A DNA stretch of 64,000 nt from JANNSO01 sp964485395 (lineage in GTDB: Bacteria > Spirochaetota > Spirochaetia > Treponematales > UBA12059), in assembly GCA_964485395.1 (NCBI GenBank), contig CAZAJF010000013.1, positions 26,326-90,325 on the forward strand, in the 5' to 3' direction. Positions within the stretch are counted from its first letter, which is position 1; the number at the start of each line of letters is the position of its first letter. A model generated the notes under the pieces. The model saw only the letters and a program-made list of their open reading frames with translations, ran no database searches and had not been told where the DNA came from. Below, piece by piece: positions 6,937 to 15,606 of the stretch. A program made the translations under genes and the position numbers.

Positions 6937-9756
6937 CTACCGGGGCGGCTCGAGGATGAATACGAATTTCCCGGAATCGGGGAGCCGTGCCTTGGCGATA
7001 TCGGAGATGTTGTCCGGATAAAAGAGCATGGATCGTTGTTCAAAGCGCGTAGTCAGGTCGAAACCCGCTTTAAGAAAATCGCTGATGAGTACGTCCTCGA
7101 GCTGCTCCTCGCGCAGGTATTCGTAATATTCCTCGGCGTTATCCACTACTATGGAATCTTGGTTACGGATATCCTGGTAGCAGCTGTCGGGAAGCTCGCC
7201 TTCTTTTATGCGATTTACCTCTTGGTTTATAATCTCCACGGCCCGGTCGGCGAAGGCCGGATCGGTATAGAAGCTTACTTCCAGGGCATAGCCGAGGGGA
7301 GGGCTGCGGCTCAGCTTCAACTCCACGGATAGTTCGTAGGTCTTGCCGTTTTCCTCGCGAATTAGGTCAAAGAGCCGGTTTTCAAGCAAGCGTGCCAGGA
7401 GCGTAAGGCTGTCGGCTTCCATTATCTTCATGGGCGCGGTTTGTGCCCAGACGATCTTGACGCTGGCCTTGTCCTCGCGCGTGAAACTGAAGCGATGGGT
7501 GGCGGGGCCGTCCGTGCGGGTTGTCCGGGGCGCGGGCAGGGTTTTGGATTTGGCGCGGTTTGGAATGTTGCCGATCGCGTCCACGACAAGTTTTTTCGCG
7601 TACTCGCTGAACGTATGAAAGGAGAAAACGTAGGTAAACCGGGATGGATTCAGGAACAGCTCCTCGAAGCGCTCAATAGCGGCCGCGCTCGTGATTCCGT
7701 CCAGGTATTCCCGGCTTGGGACCTTTTCGGCCGAGTAGCCGTTATAAGGCATGCCGGAGCACAGCTTGTCGAACCGGGCGTCCGGGTTGTTTTCTTCCTT
7801 CTGCCATGACGCCCATAGCCGGTTTTTTGCGCCGCGAAACGCGTTTGGATTGGCTTGGGTACTGGTGAGCGTAGCGCCAAGGAGGCTGAAAAACTCGTCC
7901 AGGGAATTGAGGCTGCAGTTCCCGTCAAGGCGCAGCGAGTCAGCCCTGACGTCGGCCTCCAGCGTTACAGTGTTGTCAGACCGATACCGGGATACGGAGG
8001 CAGCGTCGTAGCCCCCTGCGTCGAGCGCGCCAACCAGTTCCGGTAAGGCCTCATAAAGCCGTTTGTCGCCGGACTCCGCCGACTCGTATCCGCCCGGGGC
8101 GATGGCGGTGAAGTACAGTTTATCTTGCGTGAGGTTTCCCGTGGCCAGGAGCAGGACCCGGGCGCCGTTGCCGAGGATGAGCTCGGTTACGCCGTTCCCC
8201 CGATCTCGCTCATATTCCACAGTGCCTGGTTTGTGTGCGGCTTCCGCGAACTGCACTGGTTTTAGGGTGTAGTCGTACGCCTGCGAAGCTTCGCGCGATC
8301 CGTCCGCCATAAGGGCACGGACGTCTGGTTCCGTGAGGGCGGACCCGCCGGGGCCGGCTTCTGATTGCAGGAGAATTGTACAGCCGGCAAGGTCGAGGGT
8401 TTGCCGCAGGGACTCGTTTACCATTGCGAGCGATACGGTTCCCAAGTATTTTTGAACATAGTCGCGGTGGAGATTGGACACCCGGACGGGAGAATCGAAC
8501 ATGAAATTCTGGAAGCAGCTTTCGAGCGTGGATCTGGTGCCGTCGTCGAATTTAACGAGGCCATCGGTCTGGAAATAGTCCCAGCGTTTTTTGAGTTCGG
8601 CGAACTCGCGTTCCGTTATGCCGAAATCCCTGAGCCGCCGAATCTCGGCAAGCAGCGCCTTGAGCGACTCCGCGCCTTTCCCCCGAGGGGAATCGAGAAC
8701 GATCTGCGATACGTCGCAATCGCCTCCGCCGACATAGCCCGATATTGCGGCGCGAAGCCAGTTGCCCTTACCGGTCTCGGTCAGTTCCTTGAGGCGCGCG
8801 TCGGCCGCGTCCAGGGCAAATTTTTCGAGCAGTACGTCGGGGTAGGACGCGTTGACGCGCGAAGCGTAATTCGCCTTTCTCCGGATAAGCATTGCGGACT
8901 GGCCGCCGCCGGGAACCTGTGAGTCATACGACAGGAAGCCATTGTCCGCGATCCTGCCGGGAAGAATCGCGGCGCGATCGCCCGATTGGCCTCTAAGCGG
9001 CCTGAAGTCGAGTATCGCGCCGATTTTTTCGAGCTCGGATGGAGTGGCGCCTATCAGGATGGCGAAGATGTTGGCGGGACGGTAGGTTCGTTCAAAAAAA
9101 GACCGGAGCTTTTGCGGTGTCGCGCCCCGTATGGATTCCACGGTGCCCAAAACGGGATTGTCCAAGGGCGAGCCGGCATAGAGGAGCCGGTCGTAATTTT
9201 TGGCGAACGCGGCGTTGTCGTCGTTCCAGAAACGCATTTCCTCGAGGATGATCGATCGCTCTTTTTCCACGGCTGATTCGTCGAACCGGATGTTGCGGGC
9301 GAAATCCGCCAAGATCCGAGAGGCTGTAACATAATATTCACGCTTTTCCGCGGGCAGGAATATGGTAAACCATGTTTTTTCCTTGTTGGTATAGCCGGTC
9401 CAGTTTCCGCCGAGCTCAAATCCCAGGCCTTTGAAAAAATCGTTGGCGGAATCTCCGGGGAAGTTCTTGGTCCCGCAAAAGGCCAGATGCTCCACAAAGT
9501 GCGCGTAGCCTTCCTCTCCGGGATTTTCGGCGGACGATCCGCCCGCGACGGCGAGGATCAGGACCATGTCGCTGTCTTTCTTTACTTCATGGCCGGTTTC
9601 GTACACGGTTACGCCGTTTGACAGGAGCAAGCGCTTCATGTCGTCCGCGAAGGGGCCGAGGCGGGAGCTGTCGTCTATTGTACGAGGGGCGCAGGAGGAA
9701 ACAAGCAGGCCGGATACGGCTAGGGCCGTGAAAAAGCGCAATGGTGTCGCGGTCAT
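6937..9756 (-). CDS. M16-family (insulinase-like) zinc peptidase, lipoprotein
   Basis: 939 residues. The N-terminus TPLRFFTALAVSGLLVSSC has a lipobox with Cys22, so it is probably lipid-anchored in the periplasm or outer membrane. The inverted zinc site HxxEH is HFVEHLAFCGT near residue 88, and the downstream Glu ligand is in EKERSIILEEMRFW. The size and the inactive-like second half fit the two-domain M16B processing-peptidase arrangement. It probably degrades small peptides outside the cytoplasm and may work alongside the adjacent M29 aminopeptidase, which is transcribed in the same direction 48 nt downstream. A GGGGT ribosome site lies before the ATG. Confidence 0.9.
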   Translation of the reverse strand: MTATPLRFFTALAVSGLLVSSCAPRTIDDSSRLGPFADDMKRLLLSNGVTVYETGHEVKKDSDMVLILAVAGGSSAENPGEEGYAHFVEHLAFCGTKNFPGDSANDFFKGLGFELGGNWTGYTNKEKTWFTIFLPAEKREYYVTASRILADFARNIRFDESAVEKERSIILEEMRFWNDDNAAFAKNYDRLLYAGSPLDNPVLGTVESIRGATPQKLRSFFERTYRPANIFAILIGATPSELEKIGAILDFRPLRGQSGDRAAILPGRIADNGFLSYDSQVPGGGQSAMLIRRKANYASRVNASYPDVLLEKFALDAADARLKELTETGKGNWLRAAISGYVGGGDCDVSQIVLDSPRGKGAESLKALLAEIRRLRDFGITEREFAELKKRWDYFQTDGLVKFDDGTRSTLESCFQNFMFDSPVRVSNLHRDYVQKYLGTVSLAMVNESLRQTLDLAGCTILLQSEAGPGGSALTEPDVRALMADGSREASQAYDYTLKPVQFAEAAHKPGTVEYERDRGNGVTELILGNGARVLLLATGNLTQDKLYFTAIAPGGYESAESGDKRLYEALPELVGALDAGGYDAASVSRYRSDNTVTLEADVRADSLRLDGNCSLNSLDEFFSLLGATLTSTQANPNAFRGAKNRLWASWQKEENNPDARFDKLCSGMPYNGYSAEKVPSREYLDGITSAAAIERFEELFLNPSRFTYVFSFHTFSEYAKKLVVDAIGNIPNRAKSKTLPAPRTTRTDGPATHRFSFTREDKASVKIVWAQTAPMKIMEADSLTLLARLLENRLFDLIREENGKTYELSVELKLSRSPPLGYALEVSFYTDPAFADRAVEIINQEVNRIKEGELPDSCYQDIRNQDSIVVDNAEEYYEYLREEQLEDVLISDFLKAGFDLTTRFEQRSMLFYPDNISDIAKARLPDSGKFVFILEPPR

Positions 9757-9837
9757 TTATTTTTTACCCCATGATTGTTTTGGTATTCTATGTTTATAGG
9801 AGAGAGAGAGCAGGATAGCATGCGGGCGGGAAAAGGT

Positions 9838-9874
9838 CATCGGGTAGGAGCGCGCGATGCGAAACTACCCGATG
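9838..9874 (-). terminator. Hairpin at the end of the leu operon
   Basis: Perfect 10-bp inverted repeat: CATCGGGTAG at 9838-9847 and CTACCCGATG at 9865-9874, starting 9 nt after the leuB stop. A short T-run follows in the minus direction (ACCTTTTCCC). It separates leuB from the M16 peptidase gene transcribed away on the same strand. Confidence 0.55.
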
Positions 9875-9883
9875 TTCTTGAGA

Positions 9884-10960
9884 TTATCCGCCGATCGCCT
9901 CTGCCACGAGCCTGCCCATGGCTTCCGTGCCGATTATTTTTTCTTTTGGCGCGCCGCAGGCGATGTCTGCGCAGCGGTACCCCTGTTCCAGAACGGATAC
10001 CACGGCGGCTTCCACGGCAACGGCTTCTGTTTCCAGCTGAAGCGAGTGGCGGAGCAGCATGGCGGCGGAAAGGATCGCGGCCAGCGGATTGGCTTTGTCC
10101 AGGTCGGCGATGTCCGGCGCCGAGCCGTGGATGGGCTCGTAGAGTCCGGGGCCGCTGTCGCCGAGGCTCGCGCTGGCCAGCATGCCTATGGAGCCGGTTA
10201 CCATGCTTGCCTCGTCCGACAGGATGTCGCCGAAAATGTTGCTGGTGGCTACGACGTCGAACTGGCGCGGATTGCGCACGAGCTGCATGGCGCAGTTGTC
10301 CACATACATGAAACTTAACTGAATGTCAGGCCAATCCGCCGCCATGCCCGTGGCGGTCTCGCGCCACAGGCGGCTGGACTCGAGGACGTTGGCCTTGTCC
10401 ACGACGCAGAGTTTTTTCTTTCTGCCGCGCGCCGCCGAGAAGGCGACCTTGAGCAACCGCGCTATCTCGGTCCTGGAATATTTTTCCACGTCCCAGGCGC
10501 TTTCGCCGTCGGAGCTTCGTCCCCGCTCGCCAAAATAGATGCCGCCCGTAAGCTCCCTCACGATGAGCATGTCCAGGCCCCCGTGGACGATGTCCGGCCG
10601 CAGGGGGCATGCGCCTGACAGGGCGGGAAACATGAGCGCCGGCCGCAGGTTGGCGTAAACGCCCAAACCCGCGCGTAATGCCAGCAGGCCGGCTTCCGGC
10701 CGCGACGCACCCGGGAGGTGGTCCCATTTCGGGCCGCCCACCGCGCCGAGAAGCACGGCATGGGCATCTCGGCAGGTATCCAGCGTGGCGGGCGGGAGCG
10801 GTTCGCCGAACGCGTCGATGGCCGCGCCGCCCAATGCGACTTGGGCAAAACGGAAATCGTGGCCGAAACGCCTGCCCAGCGCCTGCAGTATCCATACGGC
10901 CTCGCGGACGACGTCGGGGCCGATTCCGTCCCCTGGAATCGTGGCAATCGTAAAGTTCAT
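9884..10960 (-). CDS. leuB: 3-isopropylmalate dehydrogenase
   Basis: 358 residues, start MNFTIATIPGDGIGPDVV at 10960 with AAGGAG upstream. The frame extends further, but only through leuD sequence. Catalyses oxidative decarboxylation of 3-isopropylmalate with NAD in leucine synthesis. Family signatures are visible: GDGIGPDVV near the start, the GGLDMLIVRELTGGIYFG substrate loop, VDNCAMQLVRNP, TSNIFGDILSDEASM and GSAPDIADLDKANP near the end. Length is standard. The start overlaps the leuD stop (ATGA), so the two are translationally coupled. Confidence 0.96.
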   Translation of the reverse strand: MNFTIATIPGDGIGPDVVREAVWILQALGRRFGHDFRFAQVALGGAAIDAFGEPLPPATLDTCRDAHAVLLGAVGGPKWDHLPGASRPEAGLLALRAGLGVYANLRPALMFPALSGACPLRPDIVHGGLDMLIVRELTGGIYFGERGRSSDGESAWDVEKYSRTEIARLLKVAFSAARGRKKKLCVVDKANVLESSRLWRETATGMAADWPDIQLSFMYVDNCAMQLVRNPRQFDVVATSNIFGDILSDEASMVTGSIGMLASASLGDSGPGLYEPIHGSAPDIADLDKANPLAAILSAAMLLRHSLQLETEAVAVEAAVVSVLEQGYRCADIACGAPKEKIIGTEAMGRLVAEAIGG

Positions 10961-11457
10961 CGCGGTTCTCCTTGCAGTCTGGTTTTTGTGTATTCGATGA
11001 GGCCGCCGGCGTTGATGATTTTTTCCATGAAAGGCGGAAAAGCATGCGCCTGCCAATTTGTGCCTTTGCTGAGGTTGCTTATGGTCCCGGTTTTCAGGTC
11101 TATCGCGATTTCGTCGCCCGATTCTATTCCGGTTGCGGCTTCGGCGCATTCCAGTATGGGTAGGCCGATATTGATGGCGTTGCGGTAAAAAATGCGGGCA
11201 AAGCTGGCGGCTATGACGCAGCCGATGCCCGACGCCTTTATGGCGAGGGGAGCGTGTTCGCGGCTGGAACCGCATCCGAAATTTTCCAGCGCAACGATAC
11301 AGTCGCCTTGGCGCACGTTTTTCGCGAACGAGGCGTCGATATCCTCCATACAGTGCGCGGCCAGCTCTTTTGGGTTTGATGTGTTGAGGTGGCGCGCGGG
11401 GATTATTACGTCGGTGTCTACGTCGCGGCCGTATTTAAAGGCTTTTCCCTGGTTCAT
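10957..11457 (-). CDS. leuD: 3-isopropylmalate dehydratase small subunit
   Basis: 166 residues, MNQGKAFKYGRDVDTDVIIP. It is the swivelling subunit of isopropylmalate isomerase, paired with LeuC. Typical motifs are DVDTDVIIPARHLNT, ENFGCGSSREHAPLAIKASG and ARIFYRNAINIGLPIL. The short length is that of the archaeal/anaerobe-type LeuD, not the ~200-residue enterobacterial form. The ATG lies inside the leuC stop region (ATGA overlap) and the gene ends on the leuB start, so leuC-D-B are coupled. Confidence 0.95.
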   Translation of the reverse strand: MNQGKAFKYGRDVDTDVIIPARHLNTSNPKELAAHCMEDIDASFAKNVRQGDCIVALENFGCGSSREHAPLAIKASGIGCVIAASFARIFYRNAINIGLPILECAEAATGIESGDEIAIDLKTGTISNLSKGTNWQAHAFPPFMEKIINAGGLIEYTKTRLQGEPR

Positions 11458-12782
11458 GGTTTGTCTCCTGTCGTTTCGCCTCGGACGGCCGGCCTGCTGA
11501 AGGTGTCCCGGTCCGGGGCTCGCATGAGGCTCGATGGATCGATGAGCGACCCTCGTATGGCTGCGGCTGCCGCCACCGCCGGGCTGGCGAGGTATACCTT
11601 GGAATCGACATGGCCCATGCGACCTATGAAATTCCTGTTCGTAGTGGCCACGGCGCTTTCGCCGGCGGCCAGGATTCCCATATGGCCGCCGAGGCATGGT
11701 CCGCAGGTGGGGGTGGATACCACGGCGCCGGCTTCCACCATGGTTTCTATCAAGCCTTCGCGGATGGCCTGCAGGTAGATTTTCTGCGTGGCGGGGAACA
11801 CGATGCAACGGACCCGCTTGGAAACCTTGCGGCCTTTCAGCAGTGACGCCGCGACGCGGAGATCCTCGATGCGGCCGTTGGTGCATGAACCTATTATAAC
11901 CTGGTCGATGGGGACTCCCGTGGATTCGGAAATTGTTTTCGTGTTGGAAGGCAGGTTTGGAAACGCCACGGTCGGCTCCAATGTATCCAGATCAATGGTG
12001 ATGATGCGCTCGTAGGCAGCGTCGGCGTCCGCTTCGTATACCGTATATTTTTTTTCCGATACAGACTGGGCCCAGGCTCGGGGCAGCGCGTCTACGGGAA
12101 AGATGCCGTTTTTGGCGCCTGCCTCGATAGCCATGTTGGCTACGGTAAAGCGCTCGTCCATGGACAACGCCGCCACGCCCGGACCGGAGAACTCGAGCGA
12201 CTTGTACAGCGCGCCGTCCACGCCGATTTTCCCGATCAGGTGGAGTATCAAGTCCTTGCCCGATACCCAGCCGCGCGGCGTTCCCGTAAGTACCACGCTG
12301 ATGGCGGACGGAGCCTTGAACCAGGCGGTGCCCGAGGCCATGCCGGCCGCCATGTCGGTGGACCCGATGCCGGTGGAAAAAGCCCCGACGGCGCCGTAGG
12401 TACAGGTATGGCTGTCCGCGCCGATCACGAGGTCGCCGGGCAGCACGAGCCCGCGCTCGGGGATAAGCGCATGCTCGATGCCCATTTCCCCGATCTCGAA
12501 ATAATTCTCTATCTGCATCCTGTCCGCGAACTCGCGCATGGCTTTGCACTGCTCCGCCGCCTTGATATCCTTGTTCGGCGCGAAATGGTCGGGTACCAGC
12601 GCTATCTTTGCCTTGTTAAAAACTTGCTTCACTCCGATTTTATCGAATTCCGCGATCGCCACCGGCGCGGTGATGTCGTTGCCCAGAACCAGGTCGAGTC
12701 GAGCTTCTATGAGCTGGCCAGCTTCCACCTTTGACAGTCCGGCATGGGCGGCAAGAATCTTTTGCGTCATGGTCATTCCCAT
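11454..12782 (-). CDS. leuC: 3-isopropylmalate dehydratase large subunit
   Basis: 442 residues, start MGMTMTQKILAAHAGLSKVE at 12782, chosen because AAGGAGGG lies 5 nt before it. An aconitase-family 4Fe-4S enzyme, it interconverts 2- and 3-isopropylmalate with LeuD. Cluster and substrate motifs are IGADSHTCTYGAVGAFSTG, IGSCTNGRIEDLRVA and TPTCGPCLGGHMGIL. The short form with separate small LeuD fits the archaeal-type subfamily common in anaerobes. It lies 28 nt downstream of leuA. Confidence 0.95.
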   Translation of the reverse strand: MGMTMTQKILAAHAGLSKVEAGQLIEARLDLVLGNDITAPVAIAEFDKIGVKQVFNKAKIALVPDHFAPNKDIKAAEQCKAMREFADRMQIENYFEIGEMGIEHALIPERGLVLPGDLVIGADSHTCTYGAVGAFSTGIGSTDMAAGMASGTAWFKAPSAISVVLTGTPRGWVSGKDLILHLIGKIGVDGALYKSLEFSGPGVAALSMDERFTVANMAIEAGAKNGIFPVDALPRAWAQSVSEKKYTVYEADADAAYERIITIDLDTLEPTVAFPNLPSNTKTISESTGVPIDQVIIGSCTNGRIEDLRVAASLLKGRKVSKRVRCIVFPATQKIYLQAIREGLIETMVEAGAVVSTPTCGPCLGGHMGILAAGESAVATTNRNFIGRMGHVDSKVYLASPAVAAAAAIRGSLIDPSSLMRAPDRDTFSRPAVRGETTGDKP

Positions 12783-12810
12783 GTATCCCTCCTTGTAAAG
12801 TACTTTTTGC

Positions 12811-14403
12811 CTACTGTGCGGCAACTGCTTCGAGTTGCTCCGCGCGGAACCCGGCGACGGGCTGTCGGGACGCCTCACGCAAGCCCGTGCGTCCCGTTTC
12901 GTTTTCCATGGAGTTGATGGCGCCCAGGTAAGCCCTGATGCTCGCCTCTACGATATCCGTGGAGACACCTCGGCCGTTGAAGGAATTGCCTTCGAACCCG
13001 ATGCGCACCCGCGCCTCGCCCTGTGCGTCCCGGCCTCCGGTAACCGCCTCGAGCCGGAAATCCTCAAGCGTGAAATTCAGGTTCACTATCTTGTCTATCG
13101 CCTTGAACGAAGCGTCGATGGGGCCGTCTCCGATAGCGACGCGTTCGGTCACGTCGCCATCGGGGATGCTTAAGCGAACGCTGCTCGTGGACGTAAGCAT
13201 GGTGCCTGAGTTTATGACGAAGCTGTCCAGCTTGAAGGCTTCGGGAACCACGAGCGTCCTGCCCAAGGCCAGCGCCCCGATATCGCGGTCGCTGACCGTT
13301 TTTTTCTTGTCGGCCAGTTCCTTGAACGCCTCGAACAGGGCGCTCGCGGCTGTCGGCTCCACCCGGAGGCCCAGCGTCGCGAGTCGTTCGTCGAAGGCGT
13401 GGCGGCCGGAATGCTTGCCCAGCACCATCTCGCTGCGCGGTAAGCCTACGGATTCAGGCGTCATGATCTCGTAGGTCTCGCGGTTGGCAAGCACGCCGTG
13501 CTGGTGTATGCCCGCCTCGTGCGCGAAGGCGTTGTCGCCCACGACGGCCTTGTTGGGCTGTACCCGTACGCCGGTGACCGACGAAACGAGGCGGCTTGTG
13601 GCGTGAATCTGCGTCGTGTCAATTCCGCAACTTGCGCCGAAGCGCTCGGACCTTGTGCGCAGGGCCATGACCACTTCTTCCAGCGCGGCGTTTCCCGCCC
13701 GCTCGCCCAGGCCGTTTACCGTGCATTCCACTTGGTCAGCGCCTGCCTGGATGGCCGCGAGACTGTTGGCTACCGCCAATCCAAGGTCGTTGTGGCAGTG
13801 CACCGATATTTTGGCCGGGTTACCGTTTATAACATCCGCTTTTATTTTTCTTATGAGGCCAGCGAACTCCTCGGGCGTCGAGTACCCAACGGTATCGGGC
13901 ACGTTGATGGTGCCGGCGCCCGCCGCGATGACGGCCCGGAATATCCGGCACAAAAATTCAGGTTCCGAGCGGGAGGCGTCCTCGGCGGAAAATTCAACGT
14001 CGGGGCAAAGGCGTTTCGCGTAGCGGACCATGGTCACCGCCTGCTCCAGCACCTGCTCTCCCGTCATGCGGAGTTTGTGTTCCATATGAATCGCCGACGT
14101 GGCTATAAACGTATGGATTCGCGGGCGCTCCGCCTCCCGGACTGCTTCCCACGCCCTGTCTATGTCTTTCGGAAGCGCGCGCGACAGGCTCGCGATGATG
14201 GGCCCGCGCACGGTTCGCGCGATTTCCCGCACGGACATGAAGTCACCGGGGCTTGCGATGGCGAATCCCGCCTCGATTACGTCGACGCCCAGCCGGGTAA
14301 GCTGGCGGGCTACCTCAATTTTCTCACCCAGGTTCATGCTGCATCCGGGGGCCTGTTCGCCGTCCCGAAGCGTTGTGTCAAAAATGGTTATTGGTCGCTG
14401 CAT
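12811..14403 (-). CDS. leuA: 2-isopropylmalate synthase
   Basis: 530 residues, start MQRPITIFDTTLRDGEQAPG at 14403, preceded by TTGAGGAGAACT. The upstream in-frame TTG at 14415 lies inside that ribosome site. It condenses acetyl-CoA with 2-oxoisovalerate, the first step to leucine. The TIM-barrel signatures are IFDTTLRDGEQAPGCSM, ISVHCHNDLGLAVANSLAA and VNGLGERAGNAALEEVV. The C-terminal third is the LeuA regulatory domain, where leucine feedback normally acts. Citramalate synthase is possible in principle, but length, motif set and the adjoining leuCDB favour LeuA. It is the first structural gene of the operon, downstream of the leucine-rich leader. Confidence 0.93.
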   Translation of the reverse strand: MQRPITIFDTTLRDGEQAPGCSMNLGEKIEVARQLTRLGVDVIEAGFAIASPGDFMSVREIARTVRGPIIASLSRALPKDIDRAWEAVREAERPRIHTFIATSAIHMEHKLRMTGEQVLEQAVTMVRYAKRLCPDVEFSAEDASRSEPEFLCRIFRAVIAAGAGTINVPDTVGYSTPEEFAGLIRKIKADVINGNPAKISVHCHNDLGLAVANSLAAIQAGADQVECTVNGLGERAGNAALEEVVMALRTRSERFGASCGIDTTQIHATSRLVSSVTGVRVQPNKAVVGDNAFAHEAGIHQHGVLANRETYEIMTPESVGLPRSEMVLGKHSGRHAFDERLATLGLRVEPTAASALFEAFKELADKKKTVSDRDIGALALGRTLVVPEAFKLDSFVINSGTMLTSTSSVRLSIPDGDVTERVAIGDGPIDASFKAIDKIVNLNFTLEDFRLEAVTGGRDAQGEARVRIGFEGNSFNGRGVSTDIVEASIRAYLGAINSMENETGRTGLREASRQPVAGFRAEQLEAVAAQ

Positions 14404-14578
14404 AGTTCTCCTCAATCGATCAAGAGCGATTTAGTTGTGTCTGAGCCGGAAAAAAAACCATGAAATTCAGTCTGGATGCCGCGTAACCTCGCTTTCCAAA
14501 AGTGGAATTTCCACGAGATGGAATTATCCCATGGATTAGACATTTCAACAAAAAATGTCATATTGTGTGGTGGTTTTT

Positions 14579-14612
14579 GCTGCCCTCGATCCCTGATGGG
14601 AACGAAGGCAGC
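14579..14612 (-). promoter_or_regulatory. Attenuator-like hairpin after the leucine leader peptide
   Basis: Immediately after (and touching) the leader stop codon, the minus strand folds as GCTGCCTTCG pairing with CGAGGGCAGC, extended by TCCC/GGGA across an ATCA loop with one T-T mismatch. This is about 13 paired positions. No U-run follows directly; an 8-nt U-run lies further down at 14450-14457. This hairpin could therefore be the pause or anti-antiterminator arm, with the terminator nearer leuA. Position relative to the Leu codons is as expected for ribosome-mediated attenuation. Confidence 0.55.
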
Positions 14613-14728
14613 TAAATAAGGGAGAGTAGTAGTGTGGGTAGTAGGGAAATGGAGAGAGAAATGAGGCTGGCAGGATTAGTGGCGAGTCTGTCTGGATTAA
14701 AGTTTGGCCGAGTTTTAGTCCTTGGCAT
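14612..14728 (-). CDS. Leucine-rich leader peptide upstream of leuA
   Basis: 38 residues from ATG 14728, or 43 from the in-frame ATG at 14743. The C-terminal half reads ASLISLSISLLPTLLLSLI then TAG. Eight of the last 17 residues are leucine, and four of these are the rare codon CTA, in two CTA-CTA pairs. The arrangement is that of an amino-acid leader peptide such as E. coli leuL: short, ending just before a hairpin, upstream of the first leucine gene. GGGG lies only 1 nt before ATG 14728. ATG 14743 is at about the predicted transcription start, so initiation might be leaderless. The enclosing longer open frame in another phase lacks this signature and is dismissed. Confidence 0.6.
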   Translation of the reverse strand: MPRTKTRPNFNPDRLATNPASLISLSISLLPTLLLSLI

Positions 14729-14749
14729 ACCCCGTTGTTCCATGATTTT

Positions 14750-14778
14750 ACGCTATCAGCTCGGGAAATAAATGTCAA
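14750..14778 (-). promoter_or_regulatory. Promoter of the leu operon
   Basis: On the minus strand a perfect -35 box TTGACA (14778-14773) is followed after 17 bp by TAGCGT (14755-14750), giving a predicted start near 14743. A second TTGACA lies at 14803-14798. The -35 box is inside the perfect palindrome 14768-14789. Confidence 0.55.
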
Positions 14779-14789
14779 GTGACATTTAT
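14768..14789. promoter_or_regulatory. Perfect 22-bp palindromic operator candidate
   Basis: ATAAATGTCA-AG-TGACATTTAT: two 10-bp arms with a 2-bp centre, no mismatch. It covers the -35 box of the leu promoter and lies ~30 bp upstream of the divergent promoter for the 14938 gene. A dimeric repressor bound here would block leu transcription. The TGTCA-N2-TGACA core recalls CRP/FNR- and GntR-type sites, but no regulator gene is adjacent. Confidence 0.6.
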
Positions 14790-14820
14790 CAGGATAATGT
14801 CAAGGTTGATTTTTTAAGGC

Positions 14821-14850
14821 GCGACAGAATAGTTCCTTATGCGGTATAAT
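14821..14850 (+). promoter_or_regulatory. Promoter for the Sua5/YciO-family gene
   Basis: A perfect -10 box TATAAT at 14845-14850 with GCGACA (four of six matches to TTGACA) 18 bp upstream at 14821-14826. It faces away from the leu promoter and gives an untranslated leader of about 80 nt before the ATG at 14938. Confidence 0.5.
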
Positions 14851-14937
14851 AAAGCGTCGAAACTATGGAAGTGTCCAAGAGAATATCCAAAAAGCCCTTT
14901 TTGCGATGTCTCCCAACTTATGCCCGCAAGGTGTTGT

Positions 14938-15579
14938 ATGATCGAATATATCGTGCCGACAAATCCCGATCTCCGCCTCATCGGCCGTGCCGCCAGAATT
15001 CTCGAAGACGGCGGGCTCGTCGGCGTGCCGACGGATACAAGCTGGAGCATCGTTTGCTCGATATCGTCAAGGCAAGGCGTAAGCAAGCTGAAGAACCTGA
15101 TTGCGCCGGGTCGTGATCGGCCGCTTTCCGTGCTCTGTTCCTCCATTAACCAGGTGTCCGAGCTGTGCGAGCTTGAAAGCGCCATGTTCCGCGTGATGAA
15201 GCGCCTGGTACCCGGCCCGTATGTATTCGTCCTGCGCAGCACCAACAAGCTGGTAAAGGATTTTGACCTGCGTCGCGCCGAGATAGGGGTGCGCATACCG
15301 GGGCACGCGGTACCGTGCGAGATTATCCGGCAGCTGGAAAAGCCGCTGCTCTCCATTACGGCCAAGCGGGGAATGGTGTCCGGCGACTGGAGCGAGCCCG
15401 ATTTTCCCGAGGATGCCCTGTTCTCGGAAGCCTGGGAGTTCGAGGATATCCCTGGCCTGGATCTGGTCCTGGCTTCCGGCGAGGAGCAGGAACGCCGCAT
15501 GGCTACCGTGCTGGACCTGCGCTTCGGCGACGTGCGGCTTATTCGCGCAGGCGCGGGCGAGTACGAAGGCGAAGTTTAG
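14938..15579 (+). CDS. Sua5/YciO/YrdC-family protein
   Basis: 213 residues, start MIEYIVPTNPDLRLIGRAAR, with AAGGTG 5 nt upstream of ATG 14938. The frame opens earlier, but upstream codons are unlike the family. The YrdC fold motifs are GGLVGVPTDTSWSIVC, a variant of the KxR block (LIAPGRDRPLSVLC), MKRLVPGPYVFVLRSTNKL and AEIGVRIPGHAV. TsaC/Sua5 members make threonylcarbamoyl-AMP for the tRNA t6A modification. YciO members are paralogues of unclear role. The variant PTDTSW (usually PTDTVYG) and the missing Sua5 C-terminal domain lean towards the YciO branch. Confidence 0.8.
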   Translation: MIEYIVPTNPDLRLIGRAARILEDGGLVGVPTDTSWSIVCSISSRQGVSKLKNLIAPGRDRPLSVLCSSINQVSELCELESAMFRVMKRLVPGPYVFVLRSTNKLVKDFDLRRAEIGVRIPGHAVPCEIIRQLEKPLLSITAKRGMVSGDWSEPDFPEDALFSEAWEFEDIPGLDLVLASGEEQERRMATVLDLRFGDVRLIRAGAGEYEGEV

Positions 15580-15606
15580 CCGATCCTCGCCATAGCGGCG
15601 ACGAGC

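Noticed and set aside
5905..7332. 475-codon open frame on the plus strand
   Set aside because: It runs antisense through the M29 and M16 peptidase genes; Val/Ala/Gly/His-rich composition is typical of a GC-rich antisense shadow and no known fold appears.
14545..14778. 77-codon minus-strand frame over the leu leader region
   Set aside because: It uses a different phase from the Leu-rich leader, crosses both hairpins and has no ribosome site; the leader frame explains the region better.
14404..14820. T-box riboswitch before leuA
   Set aside because: No AGGGTGG-type T-box sequence or specifier-loop structure was found; the leader-peptide explanation fits directly.
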